64,000 bases of DNA from Leptoclinus maculatus (Eukaryota > Chordata > Actinopteri > Perciformes > Stichaeidae), in the NCBI GenBank assembly GCA_032191485.1, contig JAVDOI010000002.1, positions 9,477,120-9,541,119 of the forward strand, written 5' to 3'. Numbering within the stretch: the first letter of the stretch is position 1; each line of letters opens with the position of its first letter. The notes under the pieces were generated by a model. The model saw only the letters and a program-made list of their open reading frames with translations, did not search any database and was not told the DNA's origin. Below are positions 53,401 to 62,600 of this stretch, piece after piece. Both the position numbers and the translations under genes were made by a program.

Positions 53401-56400
53401 AACACATAAACACTCATTGTTCACATCAATTTAATTTATGACATTAAATTCTACTCTATATACAATAAATGGAGCATCTCCTGTTTCAGAATGTCTGCTG
53501 TTGCACCATTTACACTCTGCGCAATTACATTGATATTAACCAGACTAATGTGAAGATGACTTTCACACAAAATTAGGCCACGATACTATAATTTCCAACT
53601 CTTGACAAGAAATTACATGTTGTTGTTTTTTCATGCAATATTTTGTTACATTTTCTAAAATGATGTAAATTAAACAATGTTTGCACCTTGCAGAATGATT
53701 TTTAGCACTCATTTCTCTGAATGTCTGGTAGTTTTAGAGGAGTTTGATTTGCCTTGGTATTAATTTGAAATGATCCATTATATTTTAGACATCTTGAGTA
53801 CATTTTGAAAAAAATCACTTAAAATGAATACCGCATTTGTAGGCAGGTGCGGTATACTTTATAGTATATGGGTGCACCGTAAATTACATTTCTTCCAAAT
53901 GCACGCACCTACAGTCACGCATGGCTTGATGTGCACACCATATAGCAGGACATCTGTGCCAAGGTCAAGCAGGTGCCCATGTATCAGTAACAGTAAGGAC
54001 CCATGGGCTTTATGGGTACTTAACACATCCAGTGAACGAACAAGTGCATCTGTTTCATTAAAGCCCTGTACATATTTAATACACGCCCTGCACTGAGACT
54101 GTGATATGTGGATGGATATCTCAACTCTAGTAGGGAGTGTTGCCCTCATTGCAGTAGATACGCAAGAACTCATCAATTCTTTATGTTTGCAGTGCAATCT
54201 TAGGGAGACTGGTAGCGTCATATTTTCTTTCAGACTTTTAAATATTTAATGTGAACACTTATAACAAATTGTCCCCCATGGCCAATTACAGTTTGAACCC
54301 ACTGAAAGAAGGGGTTGAGATATGATAGTAAATCATCAGCTACATTTTCCGTGTCACATCCGTGTTTTACAGTGACATTTATTCCTCGTTATTTATTGAA
54401 GAACACATAGTGCTTGTGTGGATGTGGATTACTTGAAGTGTAAGGATTAGTTATTCGATTAGATTTTGAACTAGTTTTCAGTCGATGTTAAATTAGTTAT
54501 TACGCATCGGGAAATTGAATAACTAATTTAATTAACTTCAACGCGTCGTGTGAGTTTGTGGTAGACATGCAGCTGCGGATGTGTTTAGTGTGATTGTTAA
54601 ATGAGAGCCCCGGGAACTCCTGCACCTTGTTTCATTGAACTCAGGATGAAATCCATTTGTTTCCATCTAATACCATCTGTGCTGTACACATTATCCTTTG
54701 AACTTGGCACACAGGTGTGCAGACTTGTTCATCAGTTTACATCCTGTAGACTGAAAGCATGCTGTAGCTCCTACCTCTGTCAAAGGTCAACTGCAGTGTA
54801 ATCCTTCCCTGTAGAGAGGACATATAAAACACTAATGTATGCTGCAACACCCTGCATGACCTTTACTGTTTCTATATGTTAAGCATATTCCTCAGCATGT
54901 TCCTGAGCAATGGGCCACATATTATTTAGGGATAAACAGAGGTAACTATAGTTAAATATGTGAAAAGTCTACCAAACCCAAAACATAAATTAGCTTGAAC
55001 TGCATGGTTTAGAGATGACACAACTGGTGAGGGACCATACGTCCCTCTCACTCATAGTTTCATCTCTTATATCACTTAAATATAGGATATATTGTTTTTT
55101 ATAAATACATTGCTGTTCCATTTGTTTAGAACCTTTTTTAAATTGTATTTTCAGTGTTTCTTTTGCAAGGCCTTGCGATCTGTCTGGTGGCATTTGCCAA
55201 ATGGTCATACTCACCGCCAACGTATAGGAGGAGGCGCTGTCTGTGGTGCTAAATTGACTCAGACTGCTTTTTTTTAACCGAAGGCGCGACACGGCGCTGT
55301 CCGTGATACTGAATACATTGCTGCATGGAACTAAAGGTGCAAACCGGCACCTCCAACATACACCATCGGCTATTTTATGCACTCCCAAAATAACAGCCAC
55401 ACTACTTTATTAGCTGACCTTATACTTTCTAAGCTGCCTTATGCTCAATGCAGCATGTATGCCGACCAGCCGAAGCCCTGCAAGTTCAAATGTTACTGCC
55501 TAGACCGAAATCTTTTCTGGGTCAAATAATTTACCGTCCTTCACTTCAATTCGAAACTGTCACATCAAAGCTCATCATTTTGACCAAAGTGACGCGGCTT
55601 TTTCTCGAGTGCCATGCATGCACTAGACAGCACGCCACACACATCTCCACAATCTACAACCATTTGTTGGCGCTGCTCTGGTACACTGCTAATTACGCAT
55701 GGCTCGTATTTACAGCCGCAATTCACACATAACACTCAGACTGCCAGTGTTGCCGTCCGTCATTTCCGCTTAATCGGCACAATCGGTTATCTCGGAGACC
55801 TCTGTGTCTGTCAGTGATGAAGAGGTAGATAGGAAAGTCTGTAAACACCGACCTCCGGGGCATCAAATGTATCAGATGTTCCCATAAACCAATACCACTA
55901 ACATGTTTTCCTTTTCCTTTTTTTAAAACAATTTCATTCACCATGAAACCATCATTTGGTTCCACCCATTGTAATTCATATACAAGTTGCATCAAGATGT
56001 CAGTCTGAAAATGTGTGAGACTTGAATTCCCGGAATTAAAAGGGCAAGTGAGGCAAGTTCAGGTGGGTTTACCGTCAACTGCAGCTTTGCTTATTCTCAC
56101 GTCTTCCCTGAAGTTTCTACCTCCTTGCTTCATGCCTTCAGAACAATAGCAATTTTCCTGTTTAATGCAGCAACATGCATACAGTCTTTGCACTGCCTTA
56201 ACATCAAATGTCCTCTCTTCTTTTTTTCTTTTTTTTACAGTAACTCTGATACAGCTCTTATTACGTCGTAGGTTCTTAATACAATTATCCATATGTGAGA
56301 ATTCATCTATAAGCGATTAGCACTGCTTCGGGAACTTTTAAACAATGCTTATTCATAGTGTGCAAGCGTTTGTGCCGGAGTCCTTACCTCACAGGGCATG

Positions 56401-56444
56401 ACAGCCAACATGACAAGCAGGAACATGGCACTGAAGAGATGCAT
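15972..56444 (-). CDS. olfm2: Olfactomedin-2 (noelin-2), whole spliced gene
   Basis: Secreted glycoprotein of the olfactomedin/noelin family, known in vertebrates from the nervous system (and, for OLFM2, smooth muscle). The coding parts, in transcript order, are 56388-56444 or 37082-37225, then 27381-27530, 21148-21303, 19409-19628, 18340-18446 and 15972-16646. The 1A form is 454 residues: signal peptide 1-19, Cys-containing noelin segment about 20-69, coiled coil about 70-190, olfactomedin propeller about 196-454. Paralogue choice rests on residues shared with OLFM2 but not OLFM1/3 as I recall them, such as KGRRVLEYRT, KGQNF, HFRSRSVLVQRSL and the end VIKTSGD. Likely propeller metal ligands are D325, E373, D422 and the backbone of S374 and M421. 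C196 and C378 match the family disulfide. Sequons include NIS, NLS, NGS, NNT, NTS and NVT. The a or b teleost copy is unresolved. Confidence 0.95.
16647..18339 (-). other. olfm2: olfm2 intron 5 (exon 5 to exon 6)
   Basis: 1,693 bp between donor GTAAGT after exon 5 and acceptor TACAG before exon 6. No exon-like frame is seen. 17221-17260 is pyrimidine-rich on the plus strand. Confidence 0.9.
18340..18446 (-). CDS. olfm2: olfm2 exon 5, linker into olfactomedin domain
   Basis: 107 nt. With the base from exon 4 it completes Gly and continues CGKLTGVSNPITVRASGSRF, then GSWMTDTMIPSSDNK. The Cys (residue 196 of the 1A form) is the N-terminal partner of the conserved propeller disulfide; the motif 'GSRFGSWMTD' is typical of noelins. 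The acceptor is CTCCAG before GC TGC. The donor is AAA followed by GTAAGT, a near-perfect consensus, phase 0. It was identified from splice sites and family pattern, because the frame has no ATG at its beginning. Confidence 0.95.
18447..19408 (-). other. olfm2: olfm2 intron 4 (exon 4 to exon 5)
   Basis: 962 bp, AT-rich, phase 1. The first 60 bases after exon 4 remain open in frame, and AATAAA follows on the minus strand at 19280-19285 (see findings). A short CA-rich stretch lies near 18540-18560. Confidence 0.9.
19409..19628 (-). CDS. olfm2: olfm2 exon 4, coiled coil
   Basis: 220 nt, 73 codons plus one base. It starts ELKDKVTQLLPLLPVLEQYK, includes REEVRNLSLVLMAIQEEMGA and DYEELRQRV, and ends CMQKL plus the first base of a Gly codon. 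It is rich in charged and leucine residues in coiled-coil register and corresponds to the central coiled coil of OLFM1-3. NLS is a sequon. The acceptor is GTCTTAG before GAG; the donor is G followed by GTATAA, phase 1. The reading frame runs 19 more full codons into the intron before a stop at 19347-19349 (see findings). Confidence 0.95.
19629..21147 (-). other. olfm2: olfm2 intron 3 (exon 3 to exon 4)
   Basis: 1,519 bp, phase 0. It contains a GC-richer, unique block at about 20240-20440 that may be regulatory (see findings). No exon-like sequence is recognised. Confidence 0.9.
21148..21303 (-). CDS. olfm2: olfm2 exon 3, start of coiled coil
   Basis: 156 nt coding 52 residues, starting VQNISQSMEVLDLRTYRDLQ and ending NPRSLNPKGFQ. 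This exon has no ATG-initiated reading frame of its own and was found by translating between splice sites. Heptad-like hydrophobic spacing marks the start of the noelin coiled coil that drives tetramer assembly; NIS is an N-glycosylation sequon. The acceptor is GTGTGACAG before GTT, with a weak, GT-interrupted polypyrimidine tract. The donor is CAG followed by GTAATT. Both junctions are phase 0. Confidence 0.93.
22510..22800 (+). mobile_element. Dispersed 'ACTTTTACTT' type repeat, second copy (left part)
   Basis: It starts with 'CCAATGGAGGAAAGTAACT' and includes 'GCATTTACTCAAGC' and 'CTGACAGCTTTAGTCACTTT', then 'TTAAGCTACCCAGCAG'. This is the recurring left half of the same teleost repeat seen at 5240-5605. 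The right half is not present next to it, so the copy is truncated or split. Confidence 0.6.
23590..23690. mobile_element. Terminal segment of a related hAT-like repeat
   Basis: The sequence is rich in TTTTTACTCAAGTAAAGTAAC-type motifs and ends 'AGTACTCTTTCCATCCCTCC'. On the minus strand this reads as a terminal segment 'GGAGGGATGGAAAGAGTACT', partly matching the start of the copy at 22510 (GGAGGAAAGTAACT). It may be the far end of one split element or a separate insertion. Confidence 0.45.
23752..23822 (+). mobile_element. 3' tail of a SINE/LINE retroelement
   Basis: The stretch 'TGTGAAGCACTTTGAATGGC ... GTGCTATACAAATAAA' followed by repeats of TTGCC is the typical 3' tail of fish non-LTR elements and their SINEs. 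Only the tail is evident. The family cannot be named with certainty. Confidence 0.5.
24322..24820. repeat. Diverged direct duplication
   Basis: Two copies share 'CTTTGACAGCCCACTC' (about 24331 and 24627) and 'CCAGCCTACTG' (about 24362 and 24657). Further along they share 'ACAAATGCAGTSCCAMC' (about 24550 and 24806). Both copies run in the same direction, roughly 250-300 bp apart, with substantial divergence and indels. Confidence 0.55.
27381..27530 (-). CDS. olfm2: olfm2 exon 2, noelin N-terminal Cys segment
   Basis: First shared exon, 150 nt and 50 residues, beginning TLYPSPEEGWQIYSSAQDAD and carrying GKCICTVVAP and NMCNRD, ending RQLRQLMEK. The three cysteines lie where noelins form N-terminal inter-chain disulfides that hold dimers and tetramers together (family knowledge). 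The acceptor is TTTCTGCAG before ACT; the donor is AAG followed by GTGACA. Both junctions are phase 0, so either first exon can be joined without frame change. Confidence 0.95.
27970..28380. repeat. Purine-rich low-complexity region
   Basis: A/G-dominated plus strand sequence with many GAGA, GGAGA and AAAGACA words. The highly charged Arg/Glu/Lys reading frames here (such as the one beginning at 27990) follow from this composition and are not taken as genes. Confidence 0.6.
30667..30736. repeat. Imperfect 35-bp tandem duplication
   Basis: 'ACAGAACAATATTTAGGGTG' at 30667 is followed 35 bp later by 'ACAGAATAATATTCAGGGTA' at 30702; similarity continues through GTGGA/GTGAA. Confidence 0.7.
36057..36106. 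repeat. (CA)n microsatellite, 50 bp
   Basis: Uninterrupted CA run preceded by CACGCG-type alternating purine-pyrimidine sequence. Confidence 0.97.
37082..37225 (-). CDS. olfm2: olfm2 exon 1B, alternative first exon
   Basis: Alternative first coding exon of 48 residues, beginning MSVPMLKIGAVLSTMAMVTN and continuing through a segment with NWMSQTLPSLVGLN, which is the hallmark of the long alternative N-terminus of OLFM1 and OLFM3. The start ATG (37223-37225) sits in a good context (AAAC before ATG, then A). The exon ends AGC and is followed by donor GTGCGT in phase 0, so it splices into the same exon 2 as exon 1A and gives a 483-residue protein. Residues 5-30 are hydrophobic and could be a long signal or signal-anchor segment; NGT at residues 33-35 is a sequon. 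It lies inside the first intron of the 1A transcript, so it needs its own promoter. Confidence 0.88.
37226..37560 (-). promoter_or_regulatory. olfm2: Putative internal promoter and 5'UTR of the 1B transcript
   Basis: A relatively GC-rich block lies immediately upstream of exon 1B on the minus strand, including the GC run around 37236-37250 and a repeated CCCTG motif near 37276-37290. A 51-bp GA/CT tract (37561-37611) bounds it. Because 1B is a first exon within an intron, a promoter must lie here or just beyond. The boundaries are inferred. Confidence 0.4.
37561..37611. repeat. (CT)n microsatellite upstream of exon 1B
   Basis: 51 bp of CT on the plus strand, (GA)n in the direction of olfm2 transcription. 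It ends 336 bp before the 1B start codon. Confidence 0.97.
37776..37809. repeat. (TG)n microsatellite
   Basis: 34 bp TG run about 170 bp further upstream of the CT tract. Confidence 0.95.
41910..41926. repeat. Poly-C, 17 bp
   Basis: Seventeen consecutive C residues on the plus strand. Confidence 0.95.
41945..42110. promoter_or_regulatory. Candidate intronic regulatory block with RFX-type X-box
   Basis: It contains TGAGTCA (41984-41990, AP-1 type), TAATTAG (41999-42005, homeodomain type) and ATTACC-AT-GGTAAC (42078-42091), where the right half matches the RFX half-site RGYAAC and the left half matches GTNRCC except at its first base. Motif clustering in otherwise unique sequence suggests an enhancer. 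This is inference only. Confidence 0.25.
42533..42563. repeat. (TG)n microsatellite
   Basis: 31 bp TG run. Confidence 0.95.
45700..46040. promoter_or_regulatory. Candidate conserved non-coding block
   Basis: A 340-bp unique stretch without simple repeats, dense in AT-rich homeodomain/POU-like words (CATTAATATT, GCTAATCGTTAAC, CATTATTCAT, TTTAATAATGAG, AAATTACAATTTTAATGAC). This is the texture of vertebrate developmental enhancers, but no alignment is available to support it. Confidence 0.2.
46757..46786. repeat. Poly-C, 30 bp
   Basis: Thirty consecutive C residues (G in the olfm2 transcript sense). The exact length may be affected by sequencing error in homopolymers. Confidence 0.9.
47147..47225. 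repeat. (CT)n microsatellite, 79 bp
   Basis: Uninterrupted CT repeat. The (RE)n and (LS)n frames are artefacts. Confidence 0.97.
47375..47415. repeat. (GT)n microsatellite
   Basis: 41 bp GT run, 150 bp from the CT repeat. Confidence 0.96.
49509..49534. repeat. (CA)n microsatellite
   Basis: 26 bp CA run. Confidence 0.95.
50280..50375 (+). mobile_element. 3' end of a non-LTR retroelement (L2/CR1/Rex type)
   Basis: 'CCAGGGCACC', then 'GAGACTTCTGTCTCAATTGG' and 'CTTCCCTGGCTAAATAAAGG' followed by an A-rich tail. This is a familiar 3'-terminal signature of fish non-LTR elements, with AATAAA just before the tail. Only the 3' end is recognisable, as expected for a 5'-truncated insertion. Confidence 0.5.
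56388..56444 (-). CDS. olfm2: olfm2 exon 1A, signal-peptide first exon
   Basis: This exon codes for 19 residues (MHLFSAMFLLVMLAVMPCE), a short hydrophobic signal peptide like the first exon of the standard secreted noelins. The ATG at 56442-56444 has A at -3. The frame stays open further upstream, but the earliest in-frame start-like codon there (56532-56534) is GTG, so this ATG is the start. The exon ends GAG followed by a strong donor, GTAAGG, in phase 0. It joins exon 2 (ACT CTG TAC...), matching the family junction just before 'TLxxxPEEGW'. The intron to exon 2 is about 28.9 kb. A further non-coding 5' exon cannot be excluded. Confidence 0.85.
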
Positions 56445-56870
56445 CCTAGTCGAAATGATAGCGTCCCAGCCGACACCAGTTCCCGCAGCACTCCCTCTGT
56501 TCTTGTCCCTTACTGGGGCGGTTTCTTCAGACACAGAGGGATTCCTTTAATGCTGTGTCGGCTGTGCGCCACCAACCTCATCACCAGGACGCACGGCGGC
56601 AGCCCTCTATGGCTCGGTAAAGCGACCAGCCGCGTGTCTTTCGCAGGGCATAGAGTCTTTGGCGAAAGCAAAACCTCCCAAATTCCCCAGCGTTGAAAAC
56701 TCCTCGGGTAATGTAATCGGGGGCGAAGCGGACAGCCGGCGGTCCCTCTCCGTCCTGCAAAAAATAACTGCGACTGACCGAGACGGAGCGGAGGAGAGTC
56801 GCAGAGGTTGGAAGGTGACTGCTGTGCTTGCAAGGTGCCGACGCTAGGAGCAGCACGTGTACTATGTGCC
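56445..56870 (-). promoter_or_regulatory. olfm2: Putative CpG-rich promoter and 5'UTR of the 1A transcript
   Basis: The 400 bases upstream of the 1A start are strikingly rich in CpG compared with the AT-rich surroundings (for example around 56580-56720 and 56750-56800). They hold a GC box at about 56516-56523 and a palindromic E-box CACGTG at 56854-56859. I see no TATA box. This fits a TATA-less CpG-island promoter directly upstream of exon 1A; the start site is not determined. Confidence 0.55.
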
Positions 56871-56918
56871 AGGAGCCCAGTCAAAAGAAGTGCCACTCTT
56901 TGACGCAGCCAAGCTTGG

Positions 56919-57060
56919 CCGAAAGAGTGAGAGAGAGAGAGAGAGAGAGTGGGGGGGGGGGGGGGGCGACAGAGAGGGAGGGAGAAGGAGGGAGGGAGAG
57001 GTGGTGAGGTGGGGAGAAATATTTTTGAGAGAGAGATGAATAGATAGATAGATAGATAGA
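56919..57060. repeat. Composite polypurine tract: (GA)n, G16, GGGA repeats, (GATA)n
   Basis: The plus strand is almost purely purine: GA repeats (about 56928-56949), sixteen G (56951-56966), G3-A-G3 motifs (56976-56996), then GA repeats and GATA units (57041-57060). The pyrimidine strand gives long Ser/Leu/Pro frames that are artefacts. It starts about 475 bp upstream of the 1A start codon. Confidence 0.9.
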
Positions 57061-59438
57061 AGCATTGCTTCCAGTGAAGATGCATTTCGCTCCACTAAAT
57101 GTTACCACTACAACGACAGATACCTCAAGAAAGCGCTGACATTTAGCATTGATAATGTCTTCATGCTTATGAGCCCGATGGTGAAGAGATAACCGTCATC
57201 ATTGTGTAACATGGAGACGGTGACTGTCAAATCTGAATTATTACCATTAATTCAGCTCTGACGCATATCCAATTAGAAGATGCCAAAACCAAGGGATTCT
57301 CTGGGGTTTATGGAAATGATAAAGATTATTCTTGAGCCGATTGCAGTGGAGATAATGAACATTGTTAGCTACCAGAGGTAATTAAATGATGGCGAGGCAT
57401 TCTAATAAGTATTTTCTAGGCCAGGTCATATTGCGAATAGGTGTGGACGCAGCCTCAGTATGTTTATTTCTCTGTGTATGTGTGTGTCCAGCATGTGAAC
57501 TCTTTCACAGTGATTGGATGGTATGGGCCTGTGATTCCACTGCTTTTCTGACAGCCATGTGTTTGTAGCTTCCGGCGATCCTGAATTGGGAATGAAAAAT
57601 CTTAACAGCCTCTGCTGCCCGCTCTATCCTCACCCATTAATACAAGCTTACAAAAACATGTCTGGAAAAAAGGTAAATGCACAACATGTCACCTGTGCTG
57701 AATCCCCTGTAACAACGAAGACAAAACGTGAAAAACACTGTTGCTGGGAAGAGTGTGTGTTCAGCCCTCCCACTCCATTTTCTTTTTAAGACATTCAAAG
57801 AAGTAAAGCACAATATACACAGCAAACATAACGTGCCATATTTAGAGCTGAGTAGATGCTTTGTGTAGTAAGTGATAGCTGATATTTACAGGTGCTATAT
57901 ACAAGATTGGGAGCATTTGTAATGCCTCTCAACGGCCCTCAATATGGCAAGGGGTGAGCCAACTGCTTGCAGCTAACACTGCTGACAGCACTAACATTTA
58001 GAACAGTGCTGGCAGAGCTAAGTAGTAGGGTTTACCTGAGGGGGTGCTACCAGCTGTTTAAAAGTAGTTGAATTACGTAATAAACTCATTTTATGAAACC
58101 CCGTATCATAAAGCAGTGGTGAAAGTCCTTAGAGTTCATCAGAAGAATGAATCGAATAAAAAAAAAAGAATAAAGGTAATGACAGATGGAAGACAGTGAC
58201 ATATAACACTGGGACATACTACACAAGGTGTCATGATTGGACCTAAATAAAATGTGTGTATTTGTGGTTTTCATTGTACAAAGCACACATTACAACATTT
58301 CTTTTATTTGTCATTTCAATTGTGTTATGTTCTTCTACCCCAAATCCCATTTTTAAAGGTCAGCTAGATTGCTGCTATTTTACTGCTTCAACTTAGTTGA
58401 CGAAACCCCTCGAGGCTCGAGTTTATAGTATCGTAGTTCATATCATATTCAGTAAGGATGTTAGATCAGGCACTTTTGGTGGCTTGGGCCTTCCAGCCCC
58501 TGCCCCTGTATGGTTCAGCAGAGGGTTGACTTCCTCCACCCCTGCTGCCGCCCCCCAGTGGTGTGATGCACACCCCTCTATTTCCCCAGCAGGAAATAAC
58601 CACAAGGAGTTGAAATGAGTAGCTACGGGGGAGCAAGGGAGGAGTGATGTACAAGAAAGAAGGAAAAAAACGAGGAAAAAAAGAAGACGGGGATTGTTCC
58701 TGCCTTCCTGTGCTGGTGTTTTCACTCAAACATTTGACTGTACTCATGCTGGATAGTGCCTCCGCTCGGATTCATACAGTAGAGCATGAGGCTCGGATTA
58801 ATAGAGATGCCCAAGGCTGCCAGGGTGAGTAAAAGTGATGTTGAGTCATTGCATGGGGTCAGAGAGTGCTCATGTTTTTCAATAGTCATGCTGAGGATAT
58901 ACACTGTACTAACGGACGCCTCCCTTCTCCTGGTTGCTCTCCTCCATCTGCATCTCCATCCCCTACAGTTACAGTTTAGAGGCCTGGGGGGCGTTGAGGG
59001 AGCTGGGGGAAATGTTTCTGAGGTAAATGCAAACAAAGCATAACCCATTTGTCAAAGATGCAACATTTTTCTCTTTTTTATCCTCGATCAGTCCAAGAAG
59101 GCTGAGAGAAAGGGGAAAAAAATAGACCTTCAGGGCCACTGCGTGTCCTCTCAGGCAGGCATTATCTATCTCTCTCTTCCTGTAACCTCACATGTGGCTG
59201 CACTGTGTTAAGATGTGGCACTAAAATGGCTTTATTTTTTCCGGCCTCAATGCTTTTCTGCCTCTCTGAACTCATCAACTCTGTCTCCTCACCTTCTCCT
59301 GGTTCATGTTAGTTAGTGAGTAGTTGTTTTATTGCATTTCATGCTTTATGACTTAATCATGGGATTTCTCTCTGTGTTTCTAAAATATTTGAGGCAATGC
59401 TACATATGGCCTGAGGACTAAATTTAACAACCCCCAGT

Positions 59439-59609
<171 letters not shown>

Positions 59610-62600
59610 GTAGTTTCTGTCTAGTTTCTGCCTACAGGCACTCTGCTTGTCAAAAAGTATATGGTTCATCAGCACTAAAAACAAAGATGTATTGAGCCAC
59701 CGTTGCCAAAGCCTATCATTACATGGATTTTCAATGTCCAGGAGTTGATTCTTGACAAATAACTGGAAAACAAGGCGAGTTTTAAACACACTCTGTCAAT
59801 GAATTGCGGTATAGAGCACCAGGTGGAGAAAGAGGAGCTTAGTGTTTTGTTCATGGTTATAGTGAATATTAGACGGGAGGATAGGCCCAGTGAGTGACTC
59901 GATTGTAGATCATCACACAGACATACACAGACAGTCTAATTGGATTTCATGAAGTTAGAGAACATGAGTAGCTCTATCCATTTAGAAAACATTGTAGTCT
60001 GTCCAATAACAGGTCATTGTGGATGTTATTGATGTTACTGCTACTGCCAGTGCTGCAGAGTTATTATGCAATAGGACTGAAAGACCATATGCTTCCTGAA
60101 AGTATATCCAGAATGTTGAGTCTACATTAAGTAGTTCAATGGGCACACATGGAAATGTTAAGCTGATAGAGCTTACTGTCTTTGGCTTACATTTAAGGAC
60201 TGATTAATACACACATTGGCAATCTATCTCACACTAACACACTCCACTACAACATCAACATGCCAATAAACACACAGATGGATAAGTGTTAACCCTGAAG
60301 CTCCTGCAAACATAGCGCTGATGTCTGAGCCAACACGAAAGCCTGGTGCAAACATTACAACAGCATGCATCTCTCATTTGAAAGTCATGCTTCCTAATGC
60401 GTGTCTTATCAACTTGTGTGTATGTAAACAGCTTGAAACGCCTCATTCATGAGCAGTCCCAAACGTGCAATGTCTTTGTTCAGCCAAATGGACTGCCACA
60501 GCTCACTCTCACCCGCCTGCTGACTTTCTCTTTCCACTTCACTAATGGAAAGGCATCAAAAATCTATAGACATTAAGTTTTGAAATATGGGATTCCAGGC
60601 AAAAAAAAGCGTGCTGGACGTGGTCAATGTGGACCTCCGGTTATGACAGGATTTATTAAAGCTGTTATTCTTACAATTAAAATGTCAATTTTTCAACGCT
60701 CTTCCTGTCAGATCAGTGTTGAGACAAAAAACAGCTCACTAAATCACGTGCCTCCGTCCGTACAAATGAGGAAAAAACCTTGTGTGCTTTGAACTGGACT
60801 AACACAGAACAGTTAGTGATGGTGAGAAGGTTGGGTCAGAAGGTTAAGAGTGCTCAGTTGCCATAGCAATGCTCGCCAAAGTGCCCGGAGGGAAAGGTGT
60901 GAAATCCTCAATGGCTGCCTGAAGATGGAATTAAACATTGCTTTTCACACCCTCTCTTGGGCTGTCTCATTTTACTACCTTCGCGTAACCAAGGCAACCG
61001 GGGCAAGGACATCTCAGATTTTTAGTTTGGGGTTTTTCGGCGAGGAGGCCGCGTGCCATGCTTCATGTCTCTGCCTTGCCATAATTCAGCAAACCTCATC
61101 AATCACTATCGAGGTGAAGTGCATGGTAGTCTGCTCATGTCTCTGTGTCAAAACAACAGTGAAAGGCGTTGCCCTCCACAGACTCACAGACACGAGGTGA
61201 GACTGGCAGACGCATCGAGATGGTCTGCCAACAGGTCCATCTTTTTAAGTGAAGCCACGCAGCCCACACACACACACAAACACAATCACACCTGCCCATT
61301 GCTTTATCTCAAACAATCACTCTCTCTTGCCTTCCCCTCACGCGTCTCCCTCTCTGTATGCCTCCTCTGTTTTTGTTCCTACCCCTAAAGAGCAGTACGG
61401 AGATGCTCCCTGAATTGTACTGTGTGGCCTGTGTTTGTGTTTAATTGGATGAAAACATGACGCATAATGTGGAAGGAAAGAAACGTGAGGGAAACGAAGT
61501 CCATGTCGCCTGCAGCAACAGGAACCAGCAGCTATTTGCTGTTGACATTTTTCTCTTCTGTTTTTTTTTCTGCTCCATTGAAACAGCGGCAGCTTCGTGT
61601 TTTTTCATGCACTCAGGGCTTTTTTATTTCCTCCATTGCAGCCCGTCTGTGATGTAAAGTTACCGAGCATCACGAGATTTCACTCTCCACTCGCCACAAG
61701 AGTGAGTGTACATGTGTTTGTGCGTGCGCAGCATGTAGCGGTGTAGTGATCTCTGAAGTGCTGTTAGAAGGAGAGCTTTGATGTAGGTCTGTCTTACCAA
61801 GAGTGCAACCAGGTTCTCTCCATTAGGGACATGCAGGTGTTTACTTCCACTGCAAATAACCTGCAGCACCCTGTCACACTGGAGCAGGACCACTAATGAT
61901 AATAATAGTCTTATTAGAATTCAGGAAACGTGTGCAATTGAAGTTGTGAATTTGAAAGAGAGAGGGAGAAGAAAGCAAAATGTCTTGTACAATACCTAGA
62001 TCTGAGCTGTAATGTCCATCTGACGAGTACTAAAGTGGGCATAGTGAAAGGTAATAAAACACTCCTCAGAGTGGTGAGCGCTTTGTGCTTATTCTTACAG
62101 TAGCTGCACTTCTTCCCTCATACGGTGCCCTTTGTTAACACTCGGTTCTCACTGTACTTCATCTCCCAGTAGCCATTTGGACTGACAATTCCCAGCACAA
62201 CCGTCTCAGGTTGCTATCTCCCAGCACGGTGTGTTCATTGCTACTGCGTCCCTATGCTTTTATGGTACCAGTTATACGTTCAAAAGATGAGACCGTGACA
62301 GACTGAGGGGGAGAGAGAGAAAGAGATAAAGAGTGATACACTACGAGGATAAAAGAATGGTTTTACATAATTAAGCAGATAGAAGTGATTACAGCAGCTT
62401 ATCCACAGAGCACGAACTGCGCACATTCAGCCTCATTATGAAGGTAAAGACTCCAAACTGTGGCTGATGGCTTAATTACAGTTCCACAGTGGAACAAATG
62501 CTTAAGAGTCATTACGGCAATTCAAAAAACCTTTTCCTGAACACACAAGCAGTCATCAGAGAAGGTGCCTTCTTTCCTCTGTCGTGTTTGTTGTCTCTTT

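Larger units (their letters stand above)
37612..56387 (-). other. olfm2: olfm2 intron 1 of the 1A transcript, distal part
   Basis: About 18.8 kb between the 1B region and exon 1A. No exon of any gene is recognised. Contents listed separately: microsatellites, homopolymer C tracts, one retroelement tail (50280-50375), a palindrome (39319-39334) and candidate regulatory blocks (41945-42110, 45700-46040). Confidence 0.85.

Noticed and set aside
54990..55400. 136-residue minus-strand open frame in intron 1
   Set aside because: No recognisable domain, no flanking exon structure and no repeat-family match. It is most likely chance.
56445..56534. 30-residue N-terminal extension of exon 1A
   Set aside because: The frame is open but starts at GTG, not ATG. 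The downstream ATG at 56442-56444 directly begins a good signal peptide and gives the family length of 454.
56510..57085. 191-residue minus-strand frame upstream of exon 1A
   Set aside because: It is driven by the pyrimidine complement of the polypurine tract (Ser/Leu/Pro runs) and lies over the putative promoter. It is not the olfm2 start.
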